The notes below the pieces were generated by a model, which saw nothing but the letters and a program-made list of their open reading frames with translations, had not been told where the DNA came from and did not search any database. 64,000 nucleotides of DNA from Pseudoscleropodium purum (taxonomy: Eukaryota; Streptophyta; Bryopsida; Hypnales; Brachytheciaceae): the NCBI GenBank assembly GCA_963969395.1, contig OZ017802.1, forward strand, positions 9,054,501-9,118,500. Direction: 5' to 3'. The position numbers and the translations under genes are program-made. Shown here piece after piece: positions 35,800 through 48,300 of this stretch. Each line of letters opens with the position of its first letter. Within the stretch, counting starts at the first letter, position 1.

Positions 35800-37290
35800 C
35801 AAGTTTTTGTCCTATTTAATGGTTGGATTTGATGTTGCTATAGTACATATTTTTCTAAAATTACAAATGTAGAAGTGTGTCAAGTGGTTGCCCAAGCCAA
35901 AATTGCATTGACTGTAGTTCAAAATTGGGATTTGCAAAAATGAGGTCATAAATTTAACCCCTAAAGTCCCAAGTGTCCCCTTAGGAGACACTTGGGTTTT
36001 CAAGTAAGCTCATTCAATTTTAATATTCAACATGATTTTTTCAAACTTTTTGTGAATGTGTAGTTTCTCACAAGCTTCGTGTGCATATAAATTCCATAGA
36101 ATTCTAACTTGTAGTTTAGAAGTTATGAGCATTTTTGTGAAAATTTTAGTTCATTGGGTAGCTGCGGACAAGAAAATCTGCCTTGACTATGGCAGGGCAA
36201 CAACATGGGGCACGAGGGGAGCCTAAGGGGAGGGTAGTGGGTTTTATGATGAAGGGTTTGTAGTTTTAGATAGTTATAGTTTCCCATTAAAAGTTCTAGG
36301 TAACTTAGAGCTCCCAATGATTAGAACAAAGCGGGAAAATATTGGGAACACACCTCGACCCTTTTTCCATACCATGCCTAAAGCTATATTTCATTATTTA
36401 TTCACATAGTGCTTCTAAATTCCATAAGTAATAGAGTTTTTGTTTTGTTTTTCAAATTTCTTTTTTGAAATTGCAAAAGCATACTATTTCTTTTAATCCA
36501 CCGTGTGGATTTTTGAATTTTAGATTTATGTGGTAGAAAACTTGCTCAAAAAATTATGTGAGGCATTGTGAACTTTTGGACACTATTGCATTGCAATATT
36601 TTTTTGGATGTATTCCATGTCATTTTTTGACTTGAAATTTTTTGGAGACATATTTAACATGATTTAGAATATAATGGATTTTAAAATTTAGGCACTCATA
36701 GTCGAAATTTTTTCCAAAATCAATGGTCAAAGACAGCTGAAATTGTTGGGCAGTCAAAAAATAAATAAAAATGACTTCAAATGCTTATATCTTTCAATCC
36801 GTGCGGTCAAATGTCACAAAAATTTTACCACTTCTTCTATAAGTGTAATACAAGATCCTATGGTTAGATTTCCAATAAAAACATTTTGTTGAAAATTTTG
36901 ATAAATGCAATAGTAGGGGCAGTTTTGAGTGGTTTTGATAGAAAAATGGCTTTAGGACTTTAGGAATTAAAGAATAGAATAATTTCAAAAAATCACCATA
37001 TCAAAATAACTACATTTCAAATCCATTCCAACAAATTTTACTCAAAAAATGACAATTATTGCTTGTAATTGAATTCAAAAGGAATTTAAAAATTTCCCTT
37101 TCAAAATTTATAGAAAAATATTGGTGATAGCATTGACAAATCTAATTGTATGGAGGGAATCTAAAACTCAAAGGCTACAAATTTTACTTGTATATCAATT
37201 CCAAAATATTCTTCTAAAAATATTTTATAATGTTTTTTCTAAAATTGTCAATTTTGGAGAAGATTCTAGACATTTAGGGGTTAAATAAAA
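35800..37290 (+). repeat. Dispersed repeat split by a 1-kb insertion
   Basis: The outer pieces 35800-35950 and 36980-37290 are together the reverse-complement counterpart of 25615-26100, where they lie next to each other. The middle is the TIR element at 35954-36969. Confidence 0.6.
35954..36969 (+). mobile_element. TTAACCCCTAAA-family TIR element, copy C
   Basis: The left terminus TTTAACCCCTAAAGTCCC and the complement of the right terminus, TTTAATTCCTAAAGTCC, are inverted repeats. The right part (36760-36969) aligns with the right parts of the copies at 19752-20690 and 20980-21915 (AAATGCTTATATCTTTCAATC, ACAAGATCCTATGGTTAGAT, GCAGTTTTGAG.GGTTTTG). No protein is encoded. The apparent empty site at about 25930-25950 supports these ends. 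Confidence 0.7.
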
Positions 37291-40246
37291 ATTTGAGACA
37301 AATAACCATTACAAAAATTCTGAACCTTGTGGAGGGCCATTAAGGATTCTTTTTTTGGCGCCCCGCAGTGCAATTACAGAAAATTTTAAAAATAATTCTT
37401 TTAAAAAAAAAATTTAATAATAAAAATCTTATGTGGTGCTGACATGGCACAAGTAGTGCCACATCAACAGTGTTCATTAAAAGAAAATGGAATTCTTCTC
37501 TAATTGCACTAGGAGGACAAAACCTCCCAGCCCTTTTGAGGGCTAAAATTTTTTCTAATGCTCTCGAATATGTTCTATAAATTTCACCTATACAAAATCT
37601 AGGAATTTCTTCACTTTTCATTTATGATCCATCGACTACTTTGTACTTTATCCCCTAATTGCCTAAACTTTTCAAGTGTGTTTTTCCTATGAAAAAAGAT
37701 TGCATTGGCTTACAATAATCCCCATTGAGGCAAATTGTTTGTTTTTTCAAAATCTAAATATATAGGTGTATAAAGACCTTGTATATTAATATGCATACCA
37801 ATTTTGAGTGTAAAATTACATAGAAGTTGTGTGATTATAACAAGAAAAATGTAAATATTCTATTTTTAGTATGTTGTCCCTCCCCACAATATTTGAAAAA
37901 TTTGCATATATGAGTTTTTGGAGATTGGAGGTGCTAGGAACAACTAGAAATTGTGTAAGCTCACTAAAGTATACTTCCAAAAACCTTTAGTTTAAATGAG
38001 GAGCTATCAAATTCATTATACAATCCACCTTGCAATTGTTGAAATGCAATTTTTCTTTTTATATGTAGAAATGACAAATAACTCCAAATCAACACTTTCA
38101 TTTTTCTTAGGGAGGGCACTCCTTCTCAAAAAATGCGATAACCTAAGATAATGTCCTATTTTATGGAGGGCTATTTACCTAATACAATGGATTATAATAT
38201 ATAGTTTTTTTTTAAACAATGATAAATATTAATATTTTTGGGCATCTTATTGGTATTTATAATTTCTAGCTTGGATTCTTTAAATGCACCCTATATTACT
38301 CATAATGAAAAAATATTACAACTGCCTTGAAATTGTCAAAGTACATAGCAAATCTATTAGCATTGCTTAAAACACATATGTAGAAGAAAAAAATAAAAAT
38401 AAAGGCAAACATGATGAATGCTACAAAAAATCAATTCAAATACTAAGTAAAAACTAGTTTTTTATTGAATAACACATTGTAGAAGTTATAATTCCACACA
38501 AGATCATTGTATTTTCTCTCTCGTGCCTTCTCAATGGCAATTCAATCTAGTAATTGAACCTTGAACTTTAATATTACACATTGGATATGGAGTACTTTAA
38601 TGGATACGTACACTAGGGTGAATTTGAGGTTATCTATGAAATACTATGTTTAGAATAGAAAAGCAAAATTTTCATCCCCATTCATAATTTAAGAGCCTCT
38701 ATAACCTATAATCCTTTCTTTTTTTAATATCCCTTTTTATATATGCTATTTTGTATGTATTGTTCACATAATTCTACGATATTATACATTATTCTATATT
38801 CTATATAATCATATTTCACACTTTTAAAGCACCCTATGATACATATAATTATTTTACAAATTTTTATGTAGAATGAATATATTAGATTCTATATTTTATC
38901 ATATATAGTTCCTATTTTTTTTGACCGTGCCTTCCCCATAGCATGTTTAAATTTTCAATGGTAAAAATCATGAAAACACTTTATTCTTTCCATTGGGATC
39001 ATTTTCAAAGCAAATAGTTAAATACAATTTTGTAGATTTCAAATCAAGAAAAATTGGTGAGCTTTACTCTTCCATTAATGGTACATATATGCCTTTCATG
39101 ACATCTCAAAAATCATTCATTAACAATCCTATAATTGGGATGCACTTTCAATGACCTCTTTGTCAATGATGGTTAAGGTAGTGACAATTAAGAGAGAAAG
39201 AAAGAGAAATAACTCCAACCACTTTAAGTAGCTAGCATATATGAAGTCTGTTTGTTTAGGGTCTTATATTAAACTCCAAAAATTGGATGTGAGTGACACC
39301 TAGACTACATATTTTCTCAAGAAGAAAGACTTTATATAACTAATTCTCCTAACTTCTAAAGTCCAAAGGCCTTTTTTCATCAAAAAACCCTCAAAATTGC
39401 CATTTCTATTGTAGAAAGCAAAAAAATTTGAATTTTTTTAATTTTACTATGAGATCTTACACTATGTAGAAGAAAAAATATTTATTGGCTACTTAGAATT
39501 TATTCTTTAATATAATAAATTTGTTCCAAGGAAGACATCCAATATCTGCTTTATGATTCATCTAATTTCTATGACCAAATATGAAGTCAATACAAACATA
39601 CACACTTTGAATCAACCAACTTGGCCTTTCACACACAAATTGACTCCATGCATACAATTCTCAATTTCAATTATCACAATCTCAATTAATACACACACAT
39701 TCAACCACATAATAAACAAATATAATCACATGTTTTTCTCAAATAGAATCACATATAAACCAACATAGCATAACTTAATTTGAATCACCATTTATTATTT
39801 ATAATTTTAGTTTTCTTCATCATTCCTTGTCACTCACAAACAAACAAAATGCAACCAACTTGGGCTAGGGTTGCACACACATCTCACAATGGGTAAAAGA
39901 CAACCAACAAGAAAGAAGACTAAATGCCAACATTGACATCCTTTCAAATCCAATTTGGGCAAAAGGAAACTACAACCGTGCATATTCTATTCATGTGATA
40001 AACACCAAATTGGTAGCCTACCTAGTTCACCATCTAAAACTCCAACTAGGCCATCCAAAATACCAAATTAGCACTTGGTTTCATACTTAAAAGGCTAATA
40101 TACTGAATTTTATACTACAAAATTGGCAGTTGGACACCAATGAAATGACCAAGAAAAAATGTACATTCTACACACTAAACTACTATAAAATGTTTCTAAG
40201 AATTTTCAAAACTTTCGTTGCATAGATTCCTAGATATTACATTTAA
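37291..40246. other. AT-rich intergenic DNA, no gene seen
   Basis: No supported coding sequence. About 39350-39490 is a short inverted fragment of the TTAACCCCTAAA family (AAACCCTCAAAATTGCCATTT). The patch at 37350-37620 (GTGGTGCTGACATGGCAC) resembles a degraded MITE. Confidence 0.4.
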
Positions 40247-41527
40247 CCCCTAAAAAGTTGAAGACTATGTTTTCACCAAAACCACTCCAAAACTGCCATT
40301 TCTAATACAAGTACCAAATTTTAAAAGAAAAACATTTTTGGACATATATAACCATAGGATCTTGAAGTATGCTTGTTTGAGAAGATGCAGAAAAAATTTC
40401 AAAAATTCCTATTATGCAAATTGCAAGATATTAGGGTTTGAATTGACAAAACTCTTTTTTTTGGCCTTGCAAAAAACTAGATAGTTGCGCTTCACAAGGT
40501 TACATTTGTATGAAAAAATGTCCCAAATTGTAGTTACTCTTTGCATTCATTATTCTATGAAAATTACCTACATGGTTGAATTTTTTAAATCATTTGGAAT
40601 CGCACAACATATAGGAAAAAAATAATAGGTCAAAAAAAGTAGAGAATGATTCAAAACACTAAATTGTTAAAAATATAATTATGGAATTGAAAAATGCCAA
40701 TTCCAATGGTTGTAATCTAGTAATGAACAATCTACATTCTATGCTTTTAATTTTTTCAAAAAACATTAAAAATTGAGTTAAATAAAGGATTCCAAAGTTT
40801 ATTTTAGAATAGAAAATTCATAACTACCCACAAACTAGAACACCTCATAACTTTCATCTCATAAATCAAAATAAAATGATTTAAAGCTTTTTATGTATAT
40901 ATATAATCTAGAAAATCAATTTCACATTTTTATTTTTGAAAAAGGTGATTTTTTAAGAAATTTTTGGGCTACCCACCAAGCATTGAAAATTACATATCAT
41001 GTAAGGGAGGCAACCCATTTCTGGCTAGTTAAGCAATTCAACATATGTGTAGTATGCATATGGTCATGGAGAAAATTTACTTGGGTGAAGAAATAGAAAT
41101 GAGCAATGTTCCATATCTTTTTAAAATTTTTTCATTAGAAATGGAATTCCTGTGAATTATTTTCATGAAGATTCTGTTTCACACATTTCCGTTATGTAGG
41201 CCTTCTTATTTCCAACCATAGGTTACTTATAAAATAAACAAGCCTTCAACCAATTGTAATGCACCACAACTGCATTGGAAATTGTGCCCTCATTAATCTC
41301 TTGTTGATTGAAAAAAGTGTAGTCTATTGGTTAGGAATGGATCGCCTCCTTTAATAAGTTATGAACCATGTAGTCAAAAGTTATGAAAATTGTTGGGCCT
41401 TAAAGCTACTCCTTGGGCACATGTTCTGAGAAAATTTCAAAGAAAAAAATAAAAATTCCATTTGTAGTGAACTACCCAAAATCTCTACATTGTCAAGAAA
41501 ATGCAATTTGGTCCTTTAAGGGTTACA
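40247..41527 (-). mobile_element. TTAACCCCTAAA-family TIR element, copy D, inverted
   Basis: Begins ATTTAACCCCTAAAAAGTTG and ends TTTGGTCCTTTAAGGGTTAC. Its complement runs in the same order as copies A and B: GACTATGTTTTCACCAAAACC, ATAGGATCTTG, CTAAATTGTTAA, CCATTCC, GATTCCAAAGTTTATTTT, CATAACTTTCATCTCAT and GGGCCTTAAAGCTACTCCTT all have complements there. It is about 20 kb from copies A and B and in opposite orientation. Confidence 0.7.
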
Positions 41528-42759
41528 GTGATGAAAGCATTTTTTTGAGTACATTCTTTGAATAGATTATTTGACTTCAAATCTTCTTAACTTAAAATAT
41601 TTGCACTAACAATTTTTTATTTTTAACAAATTATGTTAAAGATTTGAGGTGAAAGTCTAAGGTGGAATTTTTTTTTAAGAAAATAACTTGATTTTATCCT
41701 TAAAAAAATTGTTAAATAGAAGTTGGTATGAGATTGAAGGAAAAACTAAATTGTTAATATTCCTAAGATTGTAATATGTTATTTTCTCAAGATGTATCAA
41801 TAATTGCCATAAAAACAAGAAACTCTATAATTTTCACAGTACTAGTCCAAATGGAACAAAGCAATGCTTTCTATGTAGACAAAAATATAATCTATGATTC
41901 CAAAATATATTTTAGTATATTGTATCCTTAACTTTTGTTTGTATTGTAATGTATACGTAAGTGTCCTATATTTAATGGCAATGTTATTAATGTTAGAAAA
42001 TGCATCTTTTATAGATGTTAAGGATAATATAGATTTCAAGATGGTGAAGTATCTATATGAATGGTGTATAAGCTATGCCACATGCACTTGTATTAATTAC
42101 CATCAATTGTTGTATATTGCAACCTCAGAGTACTGATAATGATAATGAGTGAATTGTATTTATTAAGCTTTAATGCTACAAATTTTGGGGAGAATCTACT
42201 ATTGCAATATGTAAATTCAATAAATTGAATTTTATGTTATAATATTGGATAATTGGGGGATCATTTTGAAAAGATGTTAAAGTAGTGTGCTCATAAATTG
42301 TCACTTTAAGGATTGGTCAGCCTTTAAGATGGGTTTTAGATGCCTAAAATTGTTTTCCCTTATTTTTTCACTCAAAGAAAAATTGATGTGGAATTTAACA
42401 CAAGTAGTTTCATATTTTTTGGAGCATTTATGAATTACTTATGAATTTTCAAAGAATTCTGCAATAGGCACCTATTTGTGATCCTAGGCCTTGTAAAATC
42501 CACACACGCACAGTTTGAAAAAAGATATGGCTAGACCAAAAACAAGCAATGAGGCATTCAAAAAGTAATACATAAGGTTTCTAAATGTGACCCTTACTAA
42601 ACTTAAATGAACCTTACATTCTTTTAACATGTGTCAAAAGGTAATTGGGCAATTAATTTCCATTTAGAAAAATTAAGTGGACACACCTTGGCTTTGATAT
42701 GGACCCTCCCTAACTCTTGTTCCATCCATTAAAAAAGTATAAACAAATTTCATTAACGC
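41528..42759. other. AT-rich intergenic DNA, no gene seen
   Basis: No supported gene or repeat boundary. Confidence 0.4.
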
Positions 42760-43390
42760 TCGATAAAACTTATGAGCATTCCAACTCACATCTAGTGACT
42801 ATTGCTTTTGAAGCCACCTATGGGAGAAACCAAGTCCATGCACCCCTCCTCGTATAGAACTTTCTGATAGTACTAAAAATGTGACTAGAGGATGCACAGT
42901 TTTAGAGATTTTACCATAACAAACAAATAACTATATTTATTTAATATAGACTAGTGTGTCCTATGTTGTTTCCACATTTAACAAAAATAAAAATAAAAAT
43001 AAAGTAATTTTTTTCCTTTTTTTCCTTTCATAAAAAATTCAAAATTCAATACCTTTTCAAAACGCCACAAAACAAAGTTTATGCACTTTTAGTTTGTTGT
43101 GGTGTGAAAGGTTGCATTCTTGATACAAGTAGAAGGCTTTACGCATGAAAGAGCGCAAGGGCATTGTTTTATGGCATTTGGATATGTGATGTGAAAATAA
43201 AAGATAATTCAATTCAAAATTCTAATTTAAAAATAATTTGAAAATTCATAACTTTCACATTGTAGGTCCCAATGCCATGAAACAAAGTTTGTGAACCGCT
43301 CCTTATAGAGAGCTTTTGATGGTACTAAGAAAGTAAACAAAGACATATTGTCTAAGAGATTTCACCGTAATAAAAAAAACAAAAGAGTCT
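42760..43390 (+). repeat. Dispersed ACTAGTGTGCCC repeat, partial units
   Basis: Three pieces of the same unit as at 18305-18690: 42760-42935 (CCATGCACCCCTCCTCGTATAG then GTGACTAGAGGA), 42950-43100 (starts GACTAGTGTGTCCTATGTTG) and 43200-43390 (CCAATGCCATGAAACAAAG, CTCCTTATAGAGAGC). Each ends in an A-rich caaa tail. Confidence 0.55.
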
Positions 43391-44572
43391 AACTTAAAGT
43401 ATGGATGTTGGTTACCAATGAAACAATGGTCTTATTTTTGGCATCGTTGAAAAGGGGACTCTTTTAGTGAATAAAATTGTATTGTATAGCTCCTTAGTCC
43501 AAACCCAATCATTGTTCAGTGTAGTAACATTCTTCAGAGAATGGTTAGGTGATGGTTCCCCATTAGTTTAGCATAAGCAATACACGGTAGAATATACTTG
43601 TTCTGTGAAATGTTTAGCATGTTCATTCTTTTCTTCCAGAGGTGAATAATGGGCATGAAGAACATTTTTTCATATAAATATATTCCTTAGAACTCTTGCT
43701 TGCCGTGTTTTGACCTTCATTCTATATTCTACACTACTTGCAGCATTAGGGGAGATTTGAGGCCCCTACAGGGTTGTTTTATTTTTGTTCTCGATATTGC
43801 TGGTTATTGTCAAGCCAACAATTACAAAAAAAAATTATAAAAAATATAAAATTTAGTCTTGAAATGCTAAAAAGAAGTTTAAATTTTAAAAAAATTCGAT
43901 GATGTGGCACTCTCTCAACCGCGTTGAATTTGTGTTCTTGTAGTAGTTTTGGCATTCCTAGGGCTGATAACTCATGGCCCAATAGAGCCCCCAAATTTCT
44001 TCTAATGGGCTCTGTGCTTTCATCCTCCATTCCTTGTCAATTGTCTTTTTCCATTTCTCCACTCTCCTTCTCTAAACAATAGAAAAGAGGTGTCACACCT
44101 TCTTCATGGTTTCAGACTCCTAATTGGCTCTAAGTTTTTCTCCTAAACTTCTCATTCTTGAGTAAAATTTCATTTTTGGACAAACGTGTGACTATCCCTA
44201 TTGAAAATCTCTCCATAAAGGCATAATAATATATTTTCCCGAACATGGGACATGAACATTGCTTGGTTGTACAATGTTGTGATTATTTAGTGAAGAAGGC
44301 TATGGTGAATTGATCCCCTTGCTCGTCCCAAAGGGAAAACACTTAAATTTTGTATTTACCATGCATGATAAACTTTGCAAATTTTGAATTCATAATTGCA
44401 ATGAGTGGCCCCAAATTAGGCCCCAATTTAGCTAGGAGGATGTAGAAGATAAATTAATGAAGCACAAAATAGTGTTTTTTTTTTAATTTTTTTTTCCATG
44501 CACCTATAAAATGACTTTAGGGGAAGAGCAAGGGGTTAGTTCACCTCGATCATGTGGAACATAGGGAACAAG
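43391..44572. other. AT-rich intergenic DNA, no gene seen
   Basis: No supported gene. About 43740-44030 has the look of a degraded MITE (GAGCCC and GGGCTC words in both orientations), but ends were not defined. Confidence 0.35.
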
Positions 44573-45217
44573 TGAACCCCTAAATGCCCAAGGTCTATTT
44601 TGAGCCTCTAGAAATTTGCTCTAAATTGAACAAAAAGCCAACATTTTGATAAGTTGTATCAATTTTTATTGAATTGTAACTATACAAATTCAAACTGTCA
44701 TGTTAGAGATTGCATAGGAAAAAAAAAACATAACAATATCACTTATAAGTTGGAAGATTATAACGTTTGACCATGAGGGTGTTAAAACTATGAAAAATTT
44801 TCAATTCACTTTTCACAAGTAAAACCTAAAAAGTTGATGACCAAAAAAATATGAGGTTTAAGGGCCTAACATAAATAACCCCAATCAATTTATCGCTTCT
44901 CAAAATCTACTCTACAATTTTTTTAAATGAGTTTTGAATGTGATTTTTTCTTCAAGTCCTAGTATATTTGAGGCTCATTTACAAGAGCTCTCAATACTAC
45001 GGGAAGTCAAGATTGCAATGGGTACCCTTGCACAAAATCTTGAATAGAAAAATCACTATCATTTATTTTCAAGATTGGATTTTCGATGCTAAAACTAGAC
45101 TTCAAGAAGAATCTTTCAAAAATATAAATTACTAAAAATAGCAATTTGGTTAGGTTTTATTTAACTTCAAAATATTGTCGACACCATATTTGGGTGCCTC
45201 AGGCATTTAGGGGTTCA
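44573..45217. mobile_element. TTAACCCCTAAA-related TIR element, copy E
   Basis: The left end TGAACCCCTAAATGCCCAAGG and the complement of the right end, TGAACCCCTAAATGCCTGAGG, are near-perfect inverted repeats of about 20 bp. No coding sequence. It ends only 130 bp before the first ATG of the large spliced gene, so it may lie in its promoter. Confidence 0.7.
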
Positions 45218-45346
45218 GCTTACTGTATAGTTTTGTGACATGGGCGTTCTCCTTGAAAGCAGTCCAACCTCAATTTCAATTCCCACCAAGACATTGCAGA
45301 GAAGAAATTTCATCTTTGGAGAGAGCCAGACTGAATTGATCGTATC

Positions 45347-48300
45347 ATGGAGGACATTCGCAGCGACTTGCTCTCTGGTTCTGAAAGACTCAGTCATGTA
45401 AGTTGCGGCTCCGCCGGAGCTCGCGGTTTCTCAGCGAAGGACGGTGCTCGAGACTCTTCTCCGACCGACGGTCTCCAACGTTTCTTCTCCGACTTCGGGA
45501 AGCGGTTCTTTTGATGGGAGTCGGTTAGGTCTTCCCGAGGATCTTCTGCAAACGGTCGAGCATTTTAGAGTCTCAAGTTAGGTTCTGGCTTTGAAGTCTC
45601 GAGCCTCGCGCGGTAGCGTTCTTCTCATGCTCATGCATTCACTCGGCTTGCCCTCGTTGCTTGGGTAGCAGGCTTGTTTGTCTGCTTTCTCTGTGCCTCG
45701 GACTTGGCCGGCCCTCCGCTAGACCTCAGATTCCCCTGTGCCTCAGCCCTGGCGAACGCTGTTTTCGCTTGCCAGGCTTTGCCTCTTGTATTCATGTTGA
45801 CGCTACTAGCCATGAATTGGGATTATTCGCGGTTTTTTAGGGTTTAGGGTTCAGAGTTTACGCTAGTAAACCTGAAATCCTGAATTGGGATTTCGCGCTA
45901 CCTCCCGGTAGCGCCACGCCCTCGTTCCCATTATCTATCGCATTCTGTTGGGTTTTAGGGTTTCGGAGTGTGATGAGTTCACTTTTCTTGTAGACATTTG
46001 GAGGACAATGTGACTCCGTGAATTCTTCTATAGGCAATGGGAATGGGAACAGATGATGGCGGGATTAGGATTTTACGTCCTGAGGCGGAGCCATTGATAC
46101 GAGGTTTGGAATCGAAGGTGCCAGGAGTTCGTGTCTCGTCGTTTAAGGAGTGGACCTCTTTACGGAAATTTGTCGAAGTTTTAGGCGTTGCGGAACTGGT
46201 ATGTATTCACAATGGATATCCATTCTATCTTACATCTTGTTTTAGAGTAACCGATGGTTATACTATGTTTCTGAAAGATAAAAATGTAATTGGAACTTGG
46301 AAGGGCTTTACGTAAAAGTGCCGTTAGGCGTCCGTCATACTGTAATGACAGACGGAAGGATCAATTTTATGCGGGTTAATGATGTAGCCAGGTTAGTTTA
46401 ATTCTAATATTAACAGCCAAGCTTGAGTTTGTCTTCCTGGATATTACTTTCTTGGAGGTTAGTGTTGGAAGCTGCATCTGCGATTGATTATGCTCAAGTG
46501 ACGCTTACTGGAGACAATCGGTTTCGCAATTGTATCTGGCTTACCACAGGAGATCAAGGCCGATGTTCTCAGGCACCTCTGTTATTTCCTGTCTTCTTCT
46601 GCAGCAACAATCAAATATCCATCGCCTACATCAGCTGAAAATATTTCTTTGTCTGCCGTTGTGGGAGATAGAGAAGTCTATGTCAATTACGATGAACTGG
46701 TGGCCTTACATGACTTACTATTTTTGGAGCTTGCTCGTCGTATCCCCCTTTTTTCTGCTGAGAATGAGAAGTTTGCTGAAAGTCTCAGCGCTTTCCCCTC
46801 GACTCTCCAAGAACTTAAAGTGGCTGCTCTCACTTTACGTTGCTGCATTAGGTTGCTGCCTTTGATTGAGCTTTTTGACACGGGTTTACGGAATGCTATG
46901 GGAGTAGGCCTGGATAATCTATTGCAGAAGCTTTGTTCACCTACGGAACCTTGCTTACTCCCCACCAAAGCCTATTCATCTGAAGTGATAACTTCTAATA
47001 TCAAACCTTTCAGAGCTCCTTTGCTTTGCGCTTTGCTGGAGGTACGATTTTTCTCCGGTGATTTCACTGCTCATAGTTTCAATGATTGTGGATTTTTGTC
47101 TTATTCGATATTCAAGTATTTATCGAAGACATCTCAAATCTACTGTTGAGGGCTGGTGGGAAACTCCTCTTGAGAGGATGCTATATTTTAAACTCATACC
47201 AATTTAGAGAACCTGAACTGAAAACATGTTTTGAATATGGGTAAGTCGGGGTAGGCGTTGATTACTCATCTCTGTTTTCAGTTGTTCTTTTAAAAAAATT
47301 TGATTGAGATATTGGTTTCTACAGGTGTTCGTCGATGAGCTATTGTGCCGTTCCAAGACTCAATTCCTTCTAGTACAAGATGGCATCTCAGAGAAGGGAA
47401 CTAAGAGTTCATCTCGGCTTACTCTGGAGGCTATACTTGCACATGTGATGATATCTGCCCAAGCGCCCAAAGGACCGCATGAACCTAGAACACGACCCTG
47501 TGAACTGAGCTTACAGTCAGCGGTGATACTACTTGACAAAGTTATCACTGACAATGCGCCACGGTATTTACTGTCGCACGTTGTTAGAATAGTCTCTCAA
47601 GGTTTGGAAGATTCGACGTGCACTCCAGAGAACTTGCAGCCCTCAGAGAAAGCGGAAAACCAGAAGAAGTGGTTCTCTCGATTCCCAATCTCAGGTTATT
47701 CCAACAATGCAGAGAGTTGTGAGATGAACACAAACTATGTGCCTGATTCTCTCAGCCGACGAGTTTCTTTGTGGCTTGTTTCTTCAGTTCTTGAGAGGGG
47801 AGTCTCATTATATATGAAGTATGCAGCTGCACCTCATCTCGCTAACTTCGTCAGTGTTTTGGATGATTGTCCTCAACCACCTGCTGTATCAAATACTTTG
47901 CTGACCTCTTGCCTTTGGAACTACGTGTGCCACCGTGGTCGGATGAACCAAGAGTGCGAGGCCGCTTTGGAGTCAATGTTGAATGATGCTACACTAAGGA
48001 AAGGGCTGGAAGAGTGTATGGATCAGACGTATTGCTCTGATCAAGCGCAAATTCAAGGGCATGGACCTGGACAAGGGACTGATCATATTCTCAAGGCTGT
48101 ATATTTAGATGGCAATATTGAACGGTCATCTGGGACTCATTTTTGTGGTAAAGAACTGTATAATGTACCAGTATGGGAAGAAGATCACTCAACTTTGATT
48201 GCTGATGTACTTCACTTGATGCATTCAGCATTGAATTTCATTACGGAGAAAATTCGATCGATGGAGGAAGCCTGTCAAGCCAGCCTGGCAGGTGATATGA

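Noticed and set aside
45631..45813. Minus-strand frame rich in Ala, Arg and Gln
   Set aside because: It lies in the CpG-rich leader/first intron of the large gene, and composition explains the openness.
46530..46865. A 111-codon plus-strand frame overlapping exon 46514-47041
   Set aside because: The protein-like frame with matching splice phases is a different one; this is a shadow.
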